Origin: Gammaproteobacteria bacterium
Lineage (GTDB): Bacteria > Pseudomonadota > Gammaproteobacteria > Pseudomonadales > Cellvibrionaceae
Length of the DNA: 64,000 bases
Direction: 5' to 3'
Assembly (NCBI GenBank): GCA_021151835.1
Contig: JAGKWO010000004.1
Coordinates: forward strand, 158,358-222,357
The position numbers and the translations under genes were made by a program. Of this stretch, positions 16,950 through 26,758 are shown piece after piece. The notes beneath the pieces are model-generated. The model saw nothing but the letters and a program-made list of their open reading frames with translations, was not told the DNA's origin and ran no database searches. Position 1 is the stretch's first letter. Each line of letters begins with the position of its first letter.

Positions 16950-19900
16950 TTAGAATTTAACGCGTGTACCTAACGACCAGCGAGCTTCATAAACGTTTTG
17001 GAAAGCTTTTTGATCTTTAAACTCTACATAAGTTTGTTGGATCTCTTCCAATATGTTGGAGCCATTGAGATAAACAGACCATTGCTCATTCAGGTTATAG
17101 CTCACATTCAAATCCACTTGACCGTAATCATCCTGATACAACGACTGCTGTGCTGTTGCCGGGTTGCCGGGAGTAATCAAACGCGCAGAGCGGAAGTTAT
17201 AAGCAACACGCGCCGAGAAGGTTTGATTGTCGTACCAGGCTACCAGGTTATAGGTGTCTTCGGAGTTGTTAGTGAATGGCAACTCTTTACCACCAAAACC
17301 TTTACGCTCTTGTGAACTATCAGACAAGGTGTAGTTCAAGTCAAAGCCCATATCGCTCAGCACAGCTGCGTCAGTGATATCACTAAACGCTACTTTTGCA
17401 GCCAATTCCACACCTTGAACTTCACCGCCTTTACCTTGCACCAACGAGGTGAACTGCCATGGACCACGACGTACACCATCAGAGTCCGGCTCATCTACCA
17501 TCACTGTACCGTCTTCGATAAAGCTATCGATTTCGATCTTGAATAAGCCCGCACTTAACACAGACGCAGAACCAACATACCATTCCGCAGAGAAGTCATA
17601 GTTAGTAGAGCGAATTGGATCCAGGTTCGGGTTACCAGCCAGGCTACCGTTGGCAACACGCATACAATTACAATCATTGTTAAATACACGACCAACTGAT
17701 TTACCGCCACCCCATTGCAGCAAGTTGAGTGGCATCATGCTCTCGCCATAGGCAAAACGGAGCTTAACATTTTCAGCAACATCAGCAGCCAGGTTCAATG
17801 ATGGCAAATAGTCAGTGTAGGAGCGTTTGGTTACTACATCACCGGTGTCAACGTTGGTACCCGAGTGTGGCAATTGCGCCCCCACTTCGTTAGCAACAAT
17901 TGTCAGGTCAGTATCAATAACTTTTACCCCGACGTTACCGCTGACAATACCGTATGCGATGTTAGCTTGCAGGAAGTAGTTGAACTCATCCAATTCAACC
18001 CTGAAAGATTGACCCGGGTTAATCACTTTTTCTTGAGGGCCAAACACTTTTTCCTGGAAGGCCAAGCTGTTGTCGAAGGTGCGCGGATCAATTGCCCAAA
18101 CACCAGGCAAGCCTTTCACACCACCAAAGTCGTCAATCCAGATAACTTTGTTGTGTTCGTCAATGCGAGTTGGCTTGAGCAATGTATAGGCAACAAATTC
18201 GTTGTTATATACCCTGCCATTTTGATCAACACCAGTGACTCTTTCACCCAGAGTAGCGCCTGGATCACACGCCGAGGGCGATGTAGCAAATTGGTCTACT
18301 GCTTTCCACTGAGCCGAGCAACCACCGTTCAATTTTCCGAAATACGAGAATTGGGTACTGTCAACTGAACGAGTGCTGTTACGGAGACCGAAGTCCACAC
18401 TGGTCAGGAATGGCTGATCGTCAAATTCGTAATTCCAGCGGGTGCTGAAAGTTTGCAGGTCTGCTCCGCGGTCAGTGTTGTTCTCGGAGGAGAAAGCGCC
18501 GATATGGTAGCTATCAACATCAGCCATGTATTCCGCAACGGTGCGAGAACCTTTTCCACCTGTAACTACCTGGTCAAAACCAGAGAAGGTGGGGTGTGAA
18601 CCGGCAGTGTCATAACCAATGCGGAAACGACTCTCAATACCACCTGGTGAATAAGCAGCGAAACAGCCGCCGTTAGCACCAGCCACTATGTCACCACGCG
18701 CAGTATTACATTGACTTGCGGGGATCAAACCACCAGGACCGGTCACGATTGAACCACTGTCAATACTAAGGATATCGCCTTCACCATAACCATGGCGCAT
18801 CGCCGCACTTGCATCAGCACGGGTCATACGAACCTGGCCAGTCAAAGGACCACCATTGTCATAGTTCAATTCGAAGTTGTAGTTTTGTGATTTTTCATGG
18901 TTGTAGTTGGTTTGCGAGAAAGATTGCAAACGATAAGGCTGGGCAGAGAATGCAGTTACTGTGCGCCATTGGTTGCCTTCATAAGTAAAACTATCATCAC
19001 CATATTCTGTCGCCGTTGCATAACCGGCAAAGGTTTGCCAACGGTTATTGTGCGAGAAACCTGCACGGCGGTTCCAACGCTCCTGATCGCTATAGAAGTA
19101 ATCTGCAACGATTTCAAAACCCTCACCCAGATCAAACTGGAACGAGGCGTTCAAGCCATCACGGGTACGCTCTTCTGCTTTATGGAAAGCAGCAAAACCT
19201 TGAGGTACCAGGTGGTGGACGTTAGGATCACCCAACGGGGTTTCACCCCAGGTATGACTATTGTTAGTAGCACCGATACCACCGTTCTCAGAGGTATCAA
19301 AATAACCGTTAAAGTCTGTAGCAAGATTTTTTTCGGTAGTTGCACCGGATACCAGAAAACCGAAGCGCTCGCCTTTAAAGTTCACCAAACCGGTAAAGGT
19401 AGGATCATCTTCTTTACTGATTGAACCACGGTCAATTTCACCGGTACCAGCAAATGTCCAGCCATTTTCCATATCAAAGGGGCGACGGGTTTTCAGGTTA
19501 ACAGTACCGGAAATACCGATAGCGGTATTGGTTGCAATGGGTGACTTATAAACATCTGCTCCAGAGAACAATGTTGATGGCAGGTCACCAAAGTCAGCGG
19601 CTGATTGGTCGATAGTGGTCGCACTTAAAAAGGTCTCGCCATTCAGCGATGAACCTACGTTACCCAAACCGCGAATCTGTACCGGACCACCTTCACCCGC
19701 AGTACGGGTTACCTGGATACCCGGAATACGTTGCAGGGAGTCAGCAATGGTAACGTCAGGCAACTTACCGATATCTTCGGCGGAAATACCGTCTACAACT
19801 GACGCCGCTTCACGTTTGGTGTTTACCGCGCTTTCCTGCGCAGCGCGAACACCCTGTACAACGACTTCTTCTATATTGTCTTCTTGTGCCTGAACCCCGG

Positions 19901-20003
19901 ACGCCAGCATCGCCAGGGTCATGGCCGAGCCACACATCAAAATATTACGATTAACCGTTCGAATTGCCGCACTTAACTGATTTCTTATCTCTTTATTTTT
20001 CAT
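16950..20003 (-). CDS. TonB-dependent outer-membrane receptor 2 (Caulobacter type)
   Basis: 1017 residues from ATG 20003, which has GAGAGGGG about ten bases upstream; another ATG at 20021 would add six residues. A signal peptide (ending SGVQA) precedes EEVVVQG, a TonB-box-like segment, and the plug contains AEDIGKLPD and ADSLQRIPGIQ. The C-terminus ends GTRVKF, a normal outer-membrane sorting strand. It resembles receptor 1 in layout but the barrels differ, so the two probably import different or differently sized substrates. Two cysteine pairs occur in extracellular-loop-like regions, unlike receptor 1. A perfect 12-bp LacI-type palindrome is upstream, and halogenases 4 and 3 follow on the same strand. 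Confidence 0.92.
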   Translation of the reverse strand: MKNKEIRNQLSAAIRTVNRNILMCGSAMTLAMLASGVQAQEDNIEEVVVQGVRAAQESAVNTKREAASVVDGISAEDIGKLPDVTIADSLQRIPGIQVTRTAGEGGPVQIRGLGNVGSSLNGETFLSATTIDQSAADFGDLPSTLFSGADVYKSPIATNTAIGISGTVNLKTRRPFDMENGWTFAGTGEIDRGSISKEDDPTFTGLVNFKGERFGFLVSGATTEKNLATDFNGYFDTSENGGIGATNNSHTWGETPLGDPNVHHLVPQGFAAFHKAEERTRDGLNASFQFDLGEGFEIVADYFYSDQERWNRRAGFSHNNRWQTFAGYATATEYGDDSFTYEGNQWRTVTAFSAQPYRLQSFSQTNYNHEKSQNYNFELNYDNGGPLTGQVRMTRADASAAMRHGYGEGDILSIDSGSIVTGPGGLIPASQCNTARGDIVAGANGGCFAAYSPGGIESRFRIGYDTAGSHPTFSGFDQVVTGGKGSRTVAEYMADVDSYHIGAFSSENNTDRGADLQTFSTRWNYEFDDQPFLTSVDFGLRNSTRSVDSTQFSYFGKLNGGCSAQWKAVDQFATSPSACDPGATLGERVTGVDQNGRVYNNEFVAYTLLKPTRIDEHNKVIWIDDFGGVKGLPGVWAIDPRTFDNSLAFQEKVFGPQEKVINPGQSFRVELDEFNYFLQANIAYGIVSGNVGVKVIDTDLTIVANEVGAQLPHSGTNVDTGDVVTKRSYTDYLPSLNLAADVAENVKLRFAYGESMMPLNLLQWGGGKSVGRVFNNDCNCMRVANGSLAGNPNLDPIRSTNYDFSAEWYVGSASVLSAGLFKIEIDSFIEDGTVMVDEPDSDGVRRGPWQFTSLVQGKGGEVQGVELAAKVAFSDITDAAVLSDMGFDLNYTLSDSSQERKGFGGKELPFTNNSEDTYNLVAWYDNQTFSARVAYNFRSARLITPGNPATAQQSLYQDDYGQVDLNVSYNLNEQWSVYLNGSNILEEIQQTYVEFKDQKAFQNVYEARWSLGTRVKF

Positions 20004-20097
20004 GTCGACCACCCCTCTCATTATTAATGTTACTTATTTATTCCAGAATGCGAACCAAAGTGGCGCAATACTGTCGTCAGAGAAAATAGGCCTCATG

Positions 20098-20109
20098 GAC
20101 AACGTTGTC
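20098..20109. promoter_or_regulatory. LacI-family operator-like perfect palindrome
   Basis: GACAACGTTGTC is a perfect 12-bp palindrome with central CG, inside an AT-rich promoter region 95 bases upstream of the receptor 2 start. The half-site differs from the TGTAAAC sites of receptor 1, suggesting a different regulator. The rest of the 335-base gap (20004-20338) holds this promoter region and the GH9 terminator; nothing else was recognised. Confidence 0.6.
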
Positions 20110-20301
20110 AACTTTATAATAAGAAATAATCAGAAAAGTAATATTGGTTATTTATCAATGAGATGAATAAATAGCACCTACTGAAACTCGATTTGATTTA
20201 CAAAAAAAAACAAAATTTACTCTCAAAAGTAACAATTAGCGCACAAAAAGTGTGTCGCTTAAAGCAACAAAGCAGAAATTAATCTGTATTAACCGATTTA
20301 T

Positions 20302-20332
20302 AAAATCCAGCGGGCGAGAATTTCGCCCGCTG
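20302..20332 (-). terminator. Rho-independent terminator of the GH9 gene
   Basis: The stem CAGCGGGCGA / TCGCCCGCTG with a 5-base loop lies just past the GH9 stop and is followed on the minus strand by a short T-rich run (ATTTTATA). Confidence 0.75.
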
Positions 20333-20338
20333 TAAAAC

Positions 20339-22837
20339 TTACTTGACCTGTCGATTTAATTGATCAACCGCCAATGCCAGGAACATATAATTAGCTTCAC
20401 CACCACCCATTACGTATTCTGTTTGTTGCCAAAAAAATGGCCAGATTTTCAGCTCTGGCAAATCAGGGCGAATTAATGCAGTACCGGAAATAACACCACC
20501 GGGAATGTATGACCAATCCGCACGATTCACACCGTAGGCAACCGTGGCCGAATTAGCGCCCACGCCTGAAGCAAAACTTTGTGTGTTTTCACCGGGATGA
20601 ACACCCAATACAAAATTGAGCGCATTCACATAAGAATCGGTACCGGTAAATTGCGGCCAGGATTTGTGGAAAAAATATTGTTTCACACCAAAATCCTGAA
20701 TAGTCCAACCTGCTCCCCAAATGTTCGGTTTATAAGGCACACCATAAGGCGATTCTGTTTGTGCACGCTCACGTACAGTTTTTTGATAGGACTCCACCGC
20801 ATTATTAATAGCACTGACAAATTGTTCATTTTTTATCGATGCCATCACACGGCCGATTGCCCAACCGGTTTTTTCAATATCCGCAATTATCTGCTGTTGC
20901 AAGCCAATCAATTCCTGACGGTAAGCATCATTGCCAGTAGCGAGAATTAATTCCGCGAGTGCAAAAATTCGACCGTCCTGTTTTTTGGTTTTGGGGGCGG
21001 CAATTTTGTACAGGTTTTGCGCGGCTTCCAATGCGTCTTTCGCCATTTGTGGATTGTAATTTTTCAGCACCCGCGCTGCTGCCGCCAAGCCGGCCGCAGC
21101 ATCTAATTCACGTTCAGGATTATCTTCAGTGAATACCCAGCGATCATCCGCCGTACCGGATTTGCCATTTTTAATTTCACCTTCTTTTAATGCAGCGTCG
21201 TAGGGAAAATTATCGGTTTGCACCATAGCATCCCCTAACAACACATACTGACGAATTGTGGGTTCAATGATGCCGCGATACAAACGCCCCATGGATTTGT
21301 AGCCGCCCAGGACACTTAACAAGCCATGTTCGATTTGTTGCAACGCATCATTTTTGCCATCTGCAACATGAATCTCGACCAGTTTTTTCTCCTGGTCAAT
21401 CAAAGTTGCATCGTGGTTCAAACCAAATTCCTCCACCATAGTGGCGAGCAACCACACCGTTCCCATTTGTGATTCAACACGCAGGTCGTAATCACCTGCA
21501 TCATGCCATCCTCCCGCATTCAAACCGGGAACCCTTTCGCCCGGCTTGAATTTGGTGCGCGTGCTGCCATCAGAAATATAACCATCGATATGATTAAAAT
21601 TAAGCGGCATCATCAATGCGTCATCCTGATGGTCCAGCCCATGCCACACACGGTATTTTTCATTTACGCGCATATGGCACATTTGCACTGGCAAAAAATA
21701 TTCAAGCGTTGGCTGCCAGGCATTACGCGATAACACATCGTCACCGATTTTAAAGGCGTGGGACGTTTTATCGCGATAACCAATCTGGTACATACCCGGC
21801 TCTTTAATGTCCGAGAAGTCGTAAGTCATGTATTGGTAACGGAGGAAATTTCCCCAAGGTTTTACTTTCGCTTTTTTAACTTCGATTTTTCCAGCACCGG
21901 ATAATTTATAGATTTTTATTTCAGACGCTTTGGTATCGCGCTTGTCCTGTTCAATTACCACTTGCTTGGGCTGTGCCGTACCATACCCTACTTGCGACAC
22001 CTGGATTACCGGTTCATAAATCCAATTCCTGATTACATGGGGGGTGACAATCCATTCCAGCGCCCCTTTGGTTTTATTAGCGGGAATAACACCGCGCACA
22101 ATGTACCAACCATTATTATGATTAGCGCGGCCATCCCATAATTCCAGTTCACCGGTTTTGCTTTCAATGGCCATGCGTTGTTTATCGGAGTCCGGTGCAA
22201 CAATTAATTTCTTACCGGTCGCTAATGCGGCAGTCAGGAATTCACCGTGGGGATTTACCAACGGACCATTGGGCTGCTGCGGAAAAATTCCACTTTGCGC
22301 ATCCAGCAGCCAGGATTTTCCAAAAAATTCGCCGGGGAAAATTTCAAAGTTAAAACCAATTTTCCCCACCCAGTCATCAGGCAGCGGTTGTTCCAAATCC
22401 ACAGTGATTTTAAATTGGTTATCTTGCAGCGCGGTCACATTAACCTGATAGGTAAACTTCAGGTCAGGATAAATAATTGGATTAAATCCTTTGCGATCTT
22501 TACTCGGATCAGGATACGAAAGCGTTTGGCTAACTGTTTGTGTTTTTTTATCGACCGTTTGTTTGCCACCCACGGGCATCGGCGACCATTGGCCGGGAGA
22601 AATTTCCAGGCGCAAATCACCGTTCGCTGCAACACGGCTACCATGTTGGATAACGGTTACGCCGGTTTGATGGCCATCAGGGTAAATATCGCTAAATACA
22701 GTAACGTTAAGCCCCTGCATTTCAAAATAATCCTGATTATTTAATTTGAGTGAATCGGCAAAGGCCAGAGTAGTGGCAAGCGGAGTGAAGGCAATAGCAG
22801 CAACCAATAACCCCAAGGAAAACCTGTTTCTTTTCAT
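20339..22837 (-). CDS. Family 9 glycoside hydrolase (endoglucanase-like), exported
   Basis: 832 residues with a signal peptide (1-28, ending LAFA). An N-terminal region of about 270 residues is not recognised. An Ig-like CelD_N module (VIQVSQVGYG onward) follows, then the alpha/alpha-barrel catalytic domain of GH9. The nucleophile region GGWHDAGDYD carries Asp446 and Asp449, and the probable general acid is Glu814 in GGGEANYMF near the C-terminus. GH9 enzymes are inverting beta-glucanases acting on cellulose, xyloglucan, glucomannan or shorter glucans; no CBM or serine linker is attached, so a periplasmic or soluble oligosaccharide role is plausible. Its position behind receptor 2 suggests a glycan-related purpose for this locus. 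Confidence 0.85.
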   Translation of the reverse strand: MKRNRFSLGLLVAAIAFTPLATTLAFADSLKLNNQDYFEMQGLNVTVFSDIYPDGHQTGVTVIQHGSRVAANGDLRLEISPGQWSPMPVGGKQTVDKKTQTVSQTLSYPDPSKDRKGFNPIIYPDLKFTYQVNVTALQDNQFKITVDLEQPLPDDWVGKIGFNFEIFPGEFFGKSWLLDAQSGIFPQQPNGPLVNPHGEFLTAALATGKKLIVAPDSDKQRMAIESKTGELELWDGRANHNNGWYIVRGVIPANKTKGALEWIVTPHVIRNWIYEPVIQVSQVGYGTAQPKQVVIEQDKRDTKASEIKIYKLSGAGKIEVKKAKVKPWGNFLRYQYMTYDFSDIKEPGMYQIGYRDKTSHAFKIGDDVLSRNAWQPTLEYFLPVQMCHMRVNEKYRVWHGLDHQDDALMMPLNFNHIDGYISDGSTRTKFKPGERVPGLNAGGWHDAGDYDLRVESQMGTVWLLATMVEEFGLNHDATLIDQEKKLVEIHVADGKNDALQQIEHGLLSVLGGYKSMGRLYRGIIEPTIRQYVLLGDAMVQTDNFPYDAALKEGEIKNGKSGTADDRWVFTEDNPERELDAAAGLAAAARVLKNYNPQMAKDALEAAQNLYKIAAPKTKKQDGRIFALAELILATGNDAYRQELIGLQQQIIADIEKTGWAIGRVMASIKNEQFVSAINNAVESYQKTVRERAQTESPYGVPYKPNIWGAGWTIQDFGVKQYFFHKSWPQFTGTDSYVNALNFVLGVHPGENTQSFASGVGANSATVAYGVNRADWSYIPGGVISGTALIRPDLPELKIWPFFWQQTEYVMGGGEANYMFLALAVDQLNRQVK

Positions 22838-23008
22838 ACGTGAATTCTCATGCTGTTTTTTTGTTATGGTTTATGCCAGCTAAAACCACAACTGGCATAC
22901 AAGTCAGGTGCAACAGAGAATAAACCCGTCAATGCGCGCGAGCACACTCAATTTTGTGGATATATGTTAAATATTGTTAAACGCAGGTGTTACGACAACC
23001 GGATGCGC

Positions 23009-23440
23009 TTATTGGTAAACAACATCTTTATAAGCGGGAGCCAATAACGCCAGCAAACGGTTTTGGGTTGCGACCGGAACCTTGCGTTTTTCCATCGCCA
23101 AGATTAAATCATCCACAATTGCGTTGAATTCGGTATTAGTATAGTTGTGGCCGGCGTGCACCTGTTTCATATTTTCATTTTCATATTTACACGGGCCGCC
23201 GGAAAGCTGGCAAATATAATCGCTTAATCCTTTTTTAAAATGCTGCAGGTTTACGCCTTTATAGCGCGGGTTTACGCGTTCATCTTTGGCGATAATAAAA
23301 ATCAGTTCACGTATTATATTGTCGATCCCCTCGTACTGACCGAGGTCATCATATAATGATTTTTTAGGCATGCTGTTACAGGATGCCAAAAACAATGCGA
23401 CTATAATCACGCTGATTATTTTTAATAAGTGGATTCGCAT
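23009..23440 (-). CDS. Lipoprotein-anchored group I truncated haemoglobin
   Basis: 143 residues from ATG 23440, chosen because the signal peptide ends in a lipobox (LASC) and the gene then follows its neighbour by two bases; an upstream start at 23473 would overlap that gene. After the lipobox, SLYDDLGQYEGIDNII and the region around VHAGHNYT, which supplies the probable proximal haem histidine, match the 2-over-2 globin fold of group I. Such proteins bind oxygen or NO; membrane anchoring outside the cytoplasm is less common. It is the last gene of a four-gene minus-strand unit with a DUF3034 protein, a GGDEF/EAL protein and a cupredoxin-like protein. Confidence 0.75.
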   Translation of the reverse strand: MRIHLLKIISVIIVALFLASCNSMPKKSLYDDLGQYEGIDNIIRELIFIIAKDERVNPRYKGVNLQHFKKGLSDYICQLSGGPCKYENENMKQVHAGHNYTNTEFNAIVDDLILAMEKRKVPVATQNRLLALLAPAYKDVVYQ

Positions 23441-23442
23441 AA

Positions 23443-24333
23443 TTAAAAACTCCCCTGTAACGATAAATACCAACCGGTTTGGTCTGTAAAAGTTGCCACC
23501 TCCCCCAAGTCAACCCAGGCAGCCACCACGGCGATACGTTTATTGGGAAACCAACCGATAAATACCGTTTTCCAGTCATCCTCTTTTATAAAGGAAAGGT
23601 TGTCCGGTTTTTGCCGATACTCGGCTCCTGCCAGCCAATGTTTGTTTAACAATACACCCGCCGACACTTCCGGCATTATTTCCTTATCATTATTTTTATC
23701 ACCACCAAAACCGACCAATCCGGTTTGGTTAGCGTTGGTGTAGCGCAAGTTAACATTAAGCAACAAGTTGCGATTGAAAAATCCGCTAAGGAATAATTTA
23801 GTCGCGCTTAAATTAATATCTGTACCCGAATCATTTTTTGCACCCACCGCGCCGGGCACAAAAAAATCGAGATTTTCCTTATGTTGCACCCCAATGCTGA
23901 TTTGCGGTGCAGCGGTATAAATCAAATCACCGACCACCCGAACTTTAGCGCTGATAATACGCTGACTAATAGAATCGGTCGGCAAATTTAAGGCGGCCGT
24001 AAGTGAATCATGCGTCAATTTTTGTTGCGCGATAGATAACTCAAAACGATTATGCCAACTCCAGCTGCCGCCGATCACTTCCAGTTGATAATCACGGGTA
24101 TCCACATAACTGCCGAATGCCGTTGCACCCCACTCCTCCTGCGCGCCATAACCGGAAATTACTGCCATAGGTACAATACCGCCACCAGCAGTTCCTTCAA
24201 TCGTTGTTGCTCCGCCTGTTGCCAATAGACGACTGCGTGTTATTGCTTCGCTGCTCCCTAAATCGAGATCGGTTACCGCCATACACATTGATGAAGGCAA
24301 CAAACAAAACACTAGCATCTTGATAATTTTCAT
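23443..24333 (-). CDS. DUF3034 family putative outer-membrane protein
   Basis: 296 residues from ATG 24333 with a signal peptide (MKIIKMLVFCLLPSSMCMA). Family features are visible: GGATTIEGTAGGGIVP near the N-terminus, alternating hydrophobic strands, LRYTNANQTGLVGFGG, AEYRQKPDNL and a terminal aromatic strand (LSLQGSF), all pointing to a beta-barrel of unknown function. It lies 68 bases after the GGDEF/EAL gene and two bases before the globin gene, so it is in the same transcript. A longer in-frame start at 24384 lacks a signal-peptide-like beginning. Confidence 0.8.
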   Translation of the reverse strand: MKIIKMLVFCLLPSSMCMAVTDLDLGSSEAITRSRLLATGGATTIEGTAGGGIVPMAVISGYGAQEEWGATAFGSYVDTRDYQLEVIGGSWSWHNRFELSIAQQKLTHDSLTAALNLPTDSISQRIISAKVRVVGDLIYTAAPQISIGVQHKENLDFFVPGAVGAKNDSGTDINLSATKLFLSGFFNRNLLLNVNLRYTNANQTGLVGFGGDKNNDKEIMPEVSAGVLLNKHWLAGAEYRQKPDNLSFIKEDDWKTVFIGWFPNKRIAVVAAWVDLGEVATFTDQTGWYLSLQGSF

Positions 24334-24401
24334 AGCCCCATTTTCCTTTCGATCTCCGACGAGTAAATGTAAGCAAATCCACAATATTTAATTTGCCGTG
24401 C

Positions 24402-26732
24402 CTATTGTAATTCTTCCAGATAATCGTGTACCCAGCGGGTAAAATCTGCCGCCGGTAATGGTCTACTGTACAAATAACCTTGCGCAGTATCACAACCGTA
24501 TTGTTTTAAAACCGTTTTAATCGCTTCTGATTCGACCCCCTCTGCGGTCACACTCAAGCCCATAGTGTGCCCCAGTTCAATGGTGGAACGAACAATCAAT
24601 TGATCATCCGCGTTGCTATCCAGATTCAGGATAAAAGATTTATCAATTTTTAATTCAGAGACAGGTAATTTTTTCAGCTGTGATAATGACGAATAACCGG
24701 TACCGAAATCGTCAATAGACAAGGTGATGCCAAGGCTTCGCAACCGTTGTAAATTATGCAGGCACTTATCAGCCTCGCGCATAATTGCGCTTTCAGTAAT
24801 TTCAAGATAAAGATTCTCAGCAGGGACACGATTGGCTTGCAGTAATTCCGCTACATAAGCAGGCAATTCATCAACCAGCAAATCCAGTGCCGATAAATTT
24901 ACCGAGCAGGTTATTTTAATTTTTTCATCGAGCATTTTGCGCAACTGCACGATAGCTGTTTTTAATACCCAACGAGTTAATAATGTAATTTGTCCCGAAC
25001 TTTCTATTACGCCAATAAATTCATCGGGCGGAACAAAACCCAATTCCGGATGGCGCCAACGCACCAACGCCTCTGCACCGAGCCTATCCGGTTGCTCAAG
25101 ATTTATTTTGGGTTGGTAGTAGAGACTGATATAACCCGCATGCAGCGAAGATTCAAACTCGCGAAACAGATGCAAACGGCGCAAATGTTGTTCATCCCAG
25201 CCCGCTTGATACCAACAACTACGCTGTTCACTGGAGCGGCCTTCATTCAACGCAAGGCTGGCCCGGCGCAGCAATGATTCGGCGGAATCGGCATCCATCG
25301 GGTAAGACGCAATTCCAATATTGACATCAACTGAAACCTGGATACCGCTAATCACTAAAGGGGTTTTAAATGCATTGTGTATTAGCTCGACACTATCACT
25401 AATTATGTTTGCATCCGGTGCCATCACAATTGCGAGGAACTCGTCGCTTCCCAAGCGCAACACTTCCCCATGGGTAATAATCCGTCCAATTTTCTGGCCA
25501 ACTTCGCGCAATACCACATCGCCAATTTCCTGGCTAAGCTCATCATTTACCTGGGTAAAATTTTTAATATCGATTACCAGTAAATACACTGATTGCTTTA
25601 ATATACCTGCGCGCGATATTGCATTTTGCAATTCGGGAAATATTCGCAAACGATTGGGTAGTCCGGTCAGTGGGTCATGTTCTGATTGATACAACACTTG
25701 CTGTTCGCGTTCACCAATAGCTTTTTGCATGCTGATAAACGCTTTTGCCAGATCACCCAACTCATCATTTGATTTCACTGCAATCGGTGTTGCATAAAAT
25801 CCACCGGCAATGCGCCGCGCTATATCAGCCAATAGCGTTACGGGTTTGGTTACGCTACGCGCTAACATCCAGGCGGCCAATGCGGCAACCAACGAAAAAA
25901 CCAACGCCAGAAAAAATAATTGCAGGTTAAGGTGCGAATAGGGAGCCAGCACTTCACTGAGTGGGACTTGTAAAATAGCCAGTAATTTTTCATTTTGACG
26001 CGCGGCCGGAACAGCCAGGGAAATTAATTCATCGTAAACAAAAACCTCACCTATTTTTTGGTGACGGGGCAACTGTTGCAATAAATTTTTTATCGATTCT
26101 TCTTTCAATGTACCATTCAGATAGCGGGTTTCTTCACCATCACGATGAATAAAAGACACTTCCAGGCCAGTTAATTTTTTTAAATCCTGGCTGAACTCTT
26201 TTTTTACTTCAAAACCCATTCCAGCGAGGCCAATAACAACCGGGGCTTTAACCGAAAAAATAACGAATTGATAAGCGCGGCCATCAACCCGCACGATGTC
26301 GTAGGCCTGGCCTTTATCTTTGGCGCGGGCGGTTAGATCAGAAAATTCATCATCTACCAATAGCGCAAAATTCTGATCGCTGGCAATCAACTTGCCATCG
26401 CTGGTAATCAATACACCTATATCAGCGGAGATGCGCGCCGAATGATTATTTAATGCCGAGACAATTGTTTTTTCATCTTGCGTGGCCACTGCGTCTTTGA
26501 AACCAAAATCCTCAGTAAGGATTTTTACGGAGAGCGCGAGCTGCTCAACATTTTTTTGCATGATACGGCTAAATAATTCGCCCCCCGCTACCAATTCGGC
26601 ACGCGCATTTTGGGTAACGGCTTTTTTAATTACTACACTGGTTGCGATATAGGAGAGGGCTTCCAGGGTTATCACCAGGCCCAATAAAAACGCTAGCAGT
26701 TTAATCAGATAACTGACTCGAGGCATATACAT
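24402..26732 (-). CDS. Membrane GGDEF/EAL protein, probable c-di-GMP phosphodiesterase
   Basis: 776 residues. Transmembrane helices near 10-32 and 267-289 flank a periplasmic sensor domain (Cache-like), followed by HAMP, a GGDEF domain and an EAL domain. The cyclase signature is GSDEF instead of GGDEF and no RxxD inhibitory site precedes it, so cyclase activity is doubtful. The EAL part keeps EALVRWRHP, LEITES, the DDFGTGYSS loop, LKIDKSFI and TAEGVES, so phosphodiesterase activity is likely. It would lower c-di-GMP in response to an extracytoplasmic cue. The flanking cupredoxin, DUF3034 and globin genes suggest a redox or gas-related cue, which is inference. Confidence 0.9.
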   Translation of the reverse strand: MYMPRVSYLIKLLAFLLGLVITLEALSYIATSVVIKKAVTQNARAELVAGGELFSRIMQKNVEQLALSVKILTEDFGFKDAVATQDEKTIVSALNNHSARISADIGVLITSDGKLIASDQNFALLVDDEFSDLTARAKDKGQAYDIVRVDGRAYQFVIFSVKAPVVIGLAGMGFEVKKEFSQDLKKLTGLEVSFIHRDGEETRYLNGTLKEESIKNLLQQLPRHQKIGEVFVYDELISLAVPAARQNEKLLAILQVPLSEVLAPYSHLNLQLFFLALVFSLVAALAAWMLARSVTKPVTLLADIARRIAGGFYATPIAVKSNDELGDLAKAFISMQKAIGEREQQVLYQSEHDPLTGLPNRLRIFPELQNAISRAGILKQSVYLLVIDIKNFTQVNDELSQEIGDVVLREVGQKIGRIITHGEVLRLGSDEFLAIVMAPDANIISDSVELIHNAFKTPLVISGIQVSVDVNIGIASYPMDADSAESLLRRASLALNEGRSSEQRSCWYQAGWDEQHLRRLHLFREFESSLHAGYISLYYQPKINLEQPDRLGAEALVRWRHPELGFVPPDEFIGVIESSGQITLLTRWVLKTAIVQLRKMLDEKIKITCSVNLSALDLLVDELPAYVAELLQANRVPAENLYLEITESAIMREADKCLHNLQRLRSLGITLSIDDFGTGYSSLSQLKKLPVSELKIDKSFILNLDSNADDQLIVRSTIELGHTMGLSVTAEGVESEAIKTVLKQYGCDTAQGYLYSRPLPAADFTRWVHDYLEELQ

Positions 26733-26758
26733 AACATTAACCGATTAACCTTAATCGT

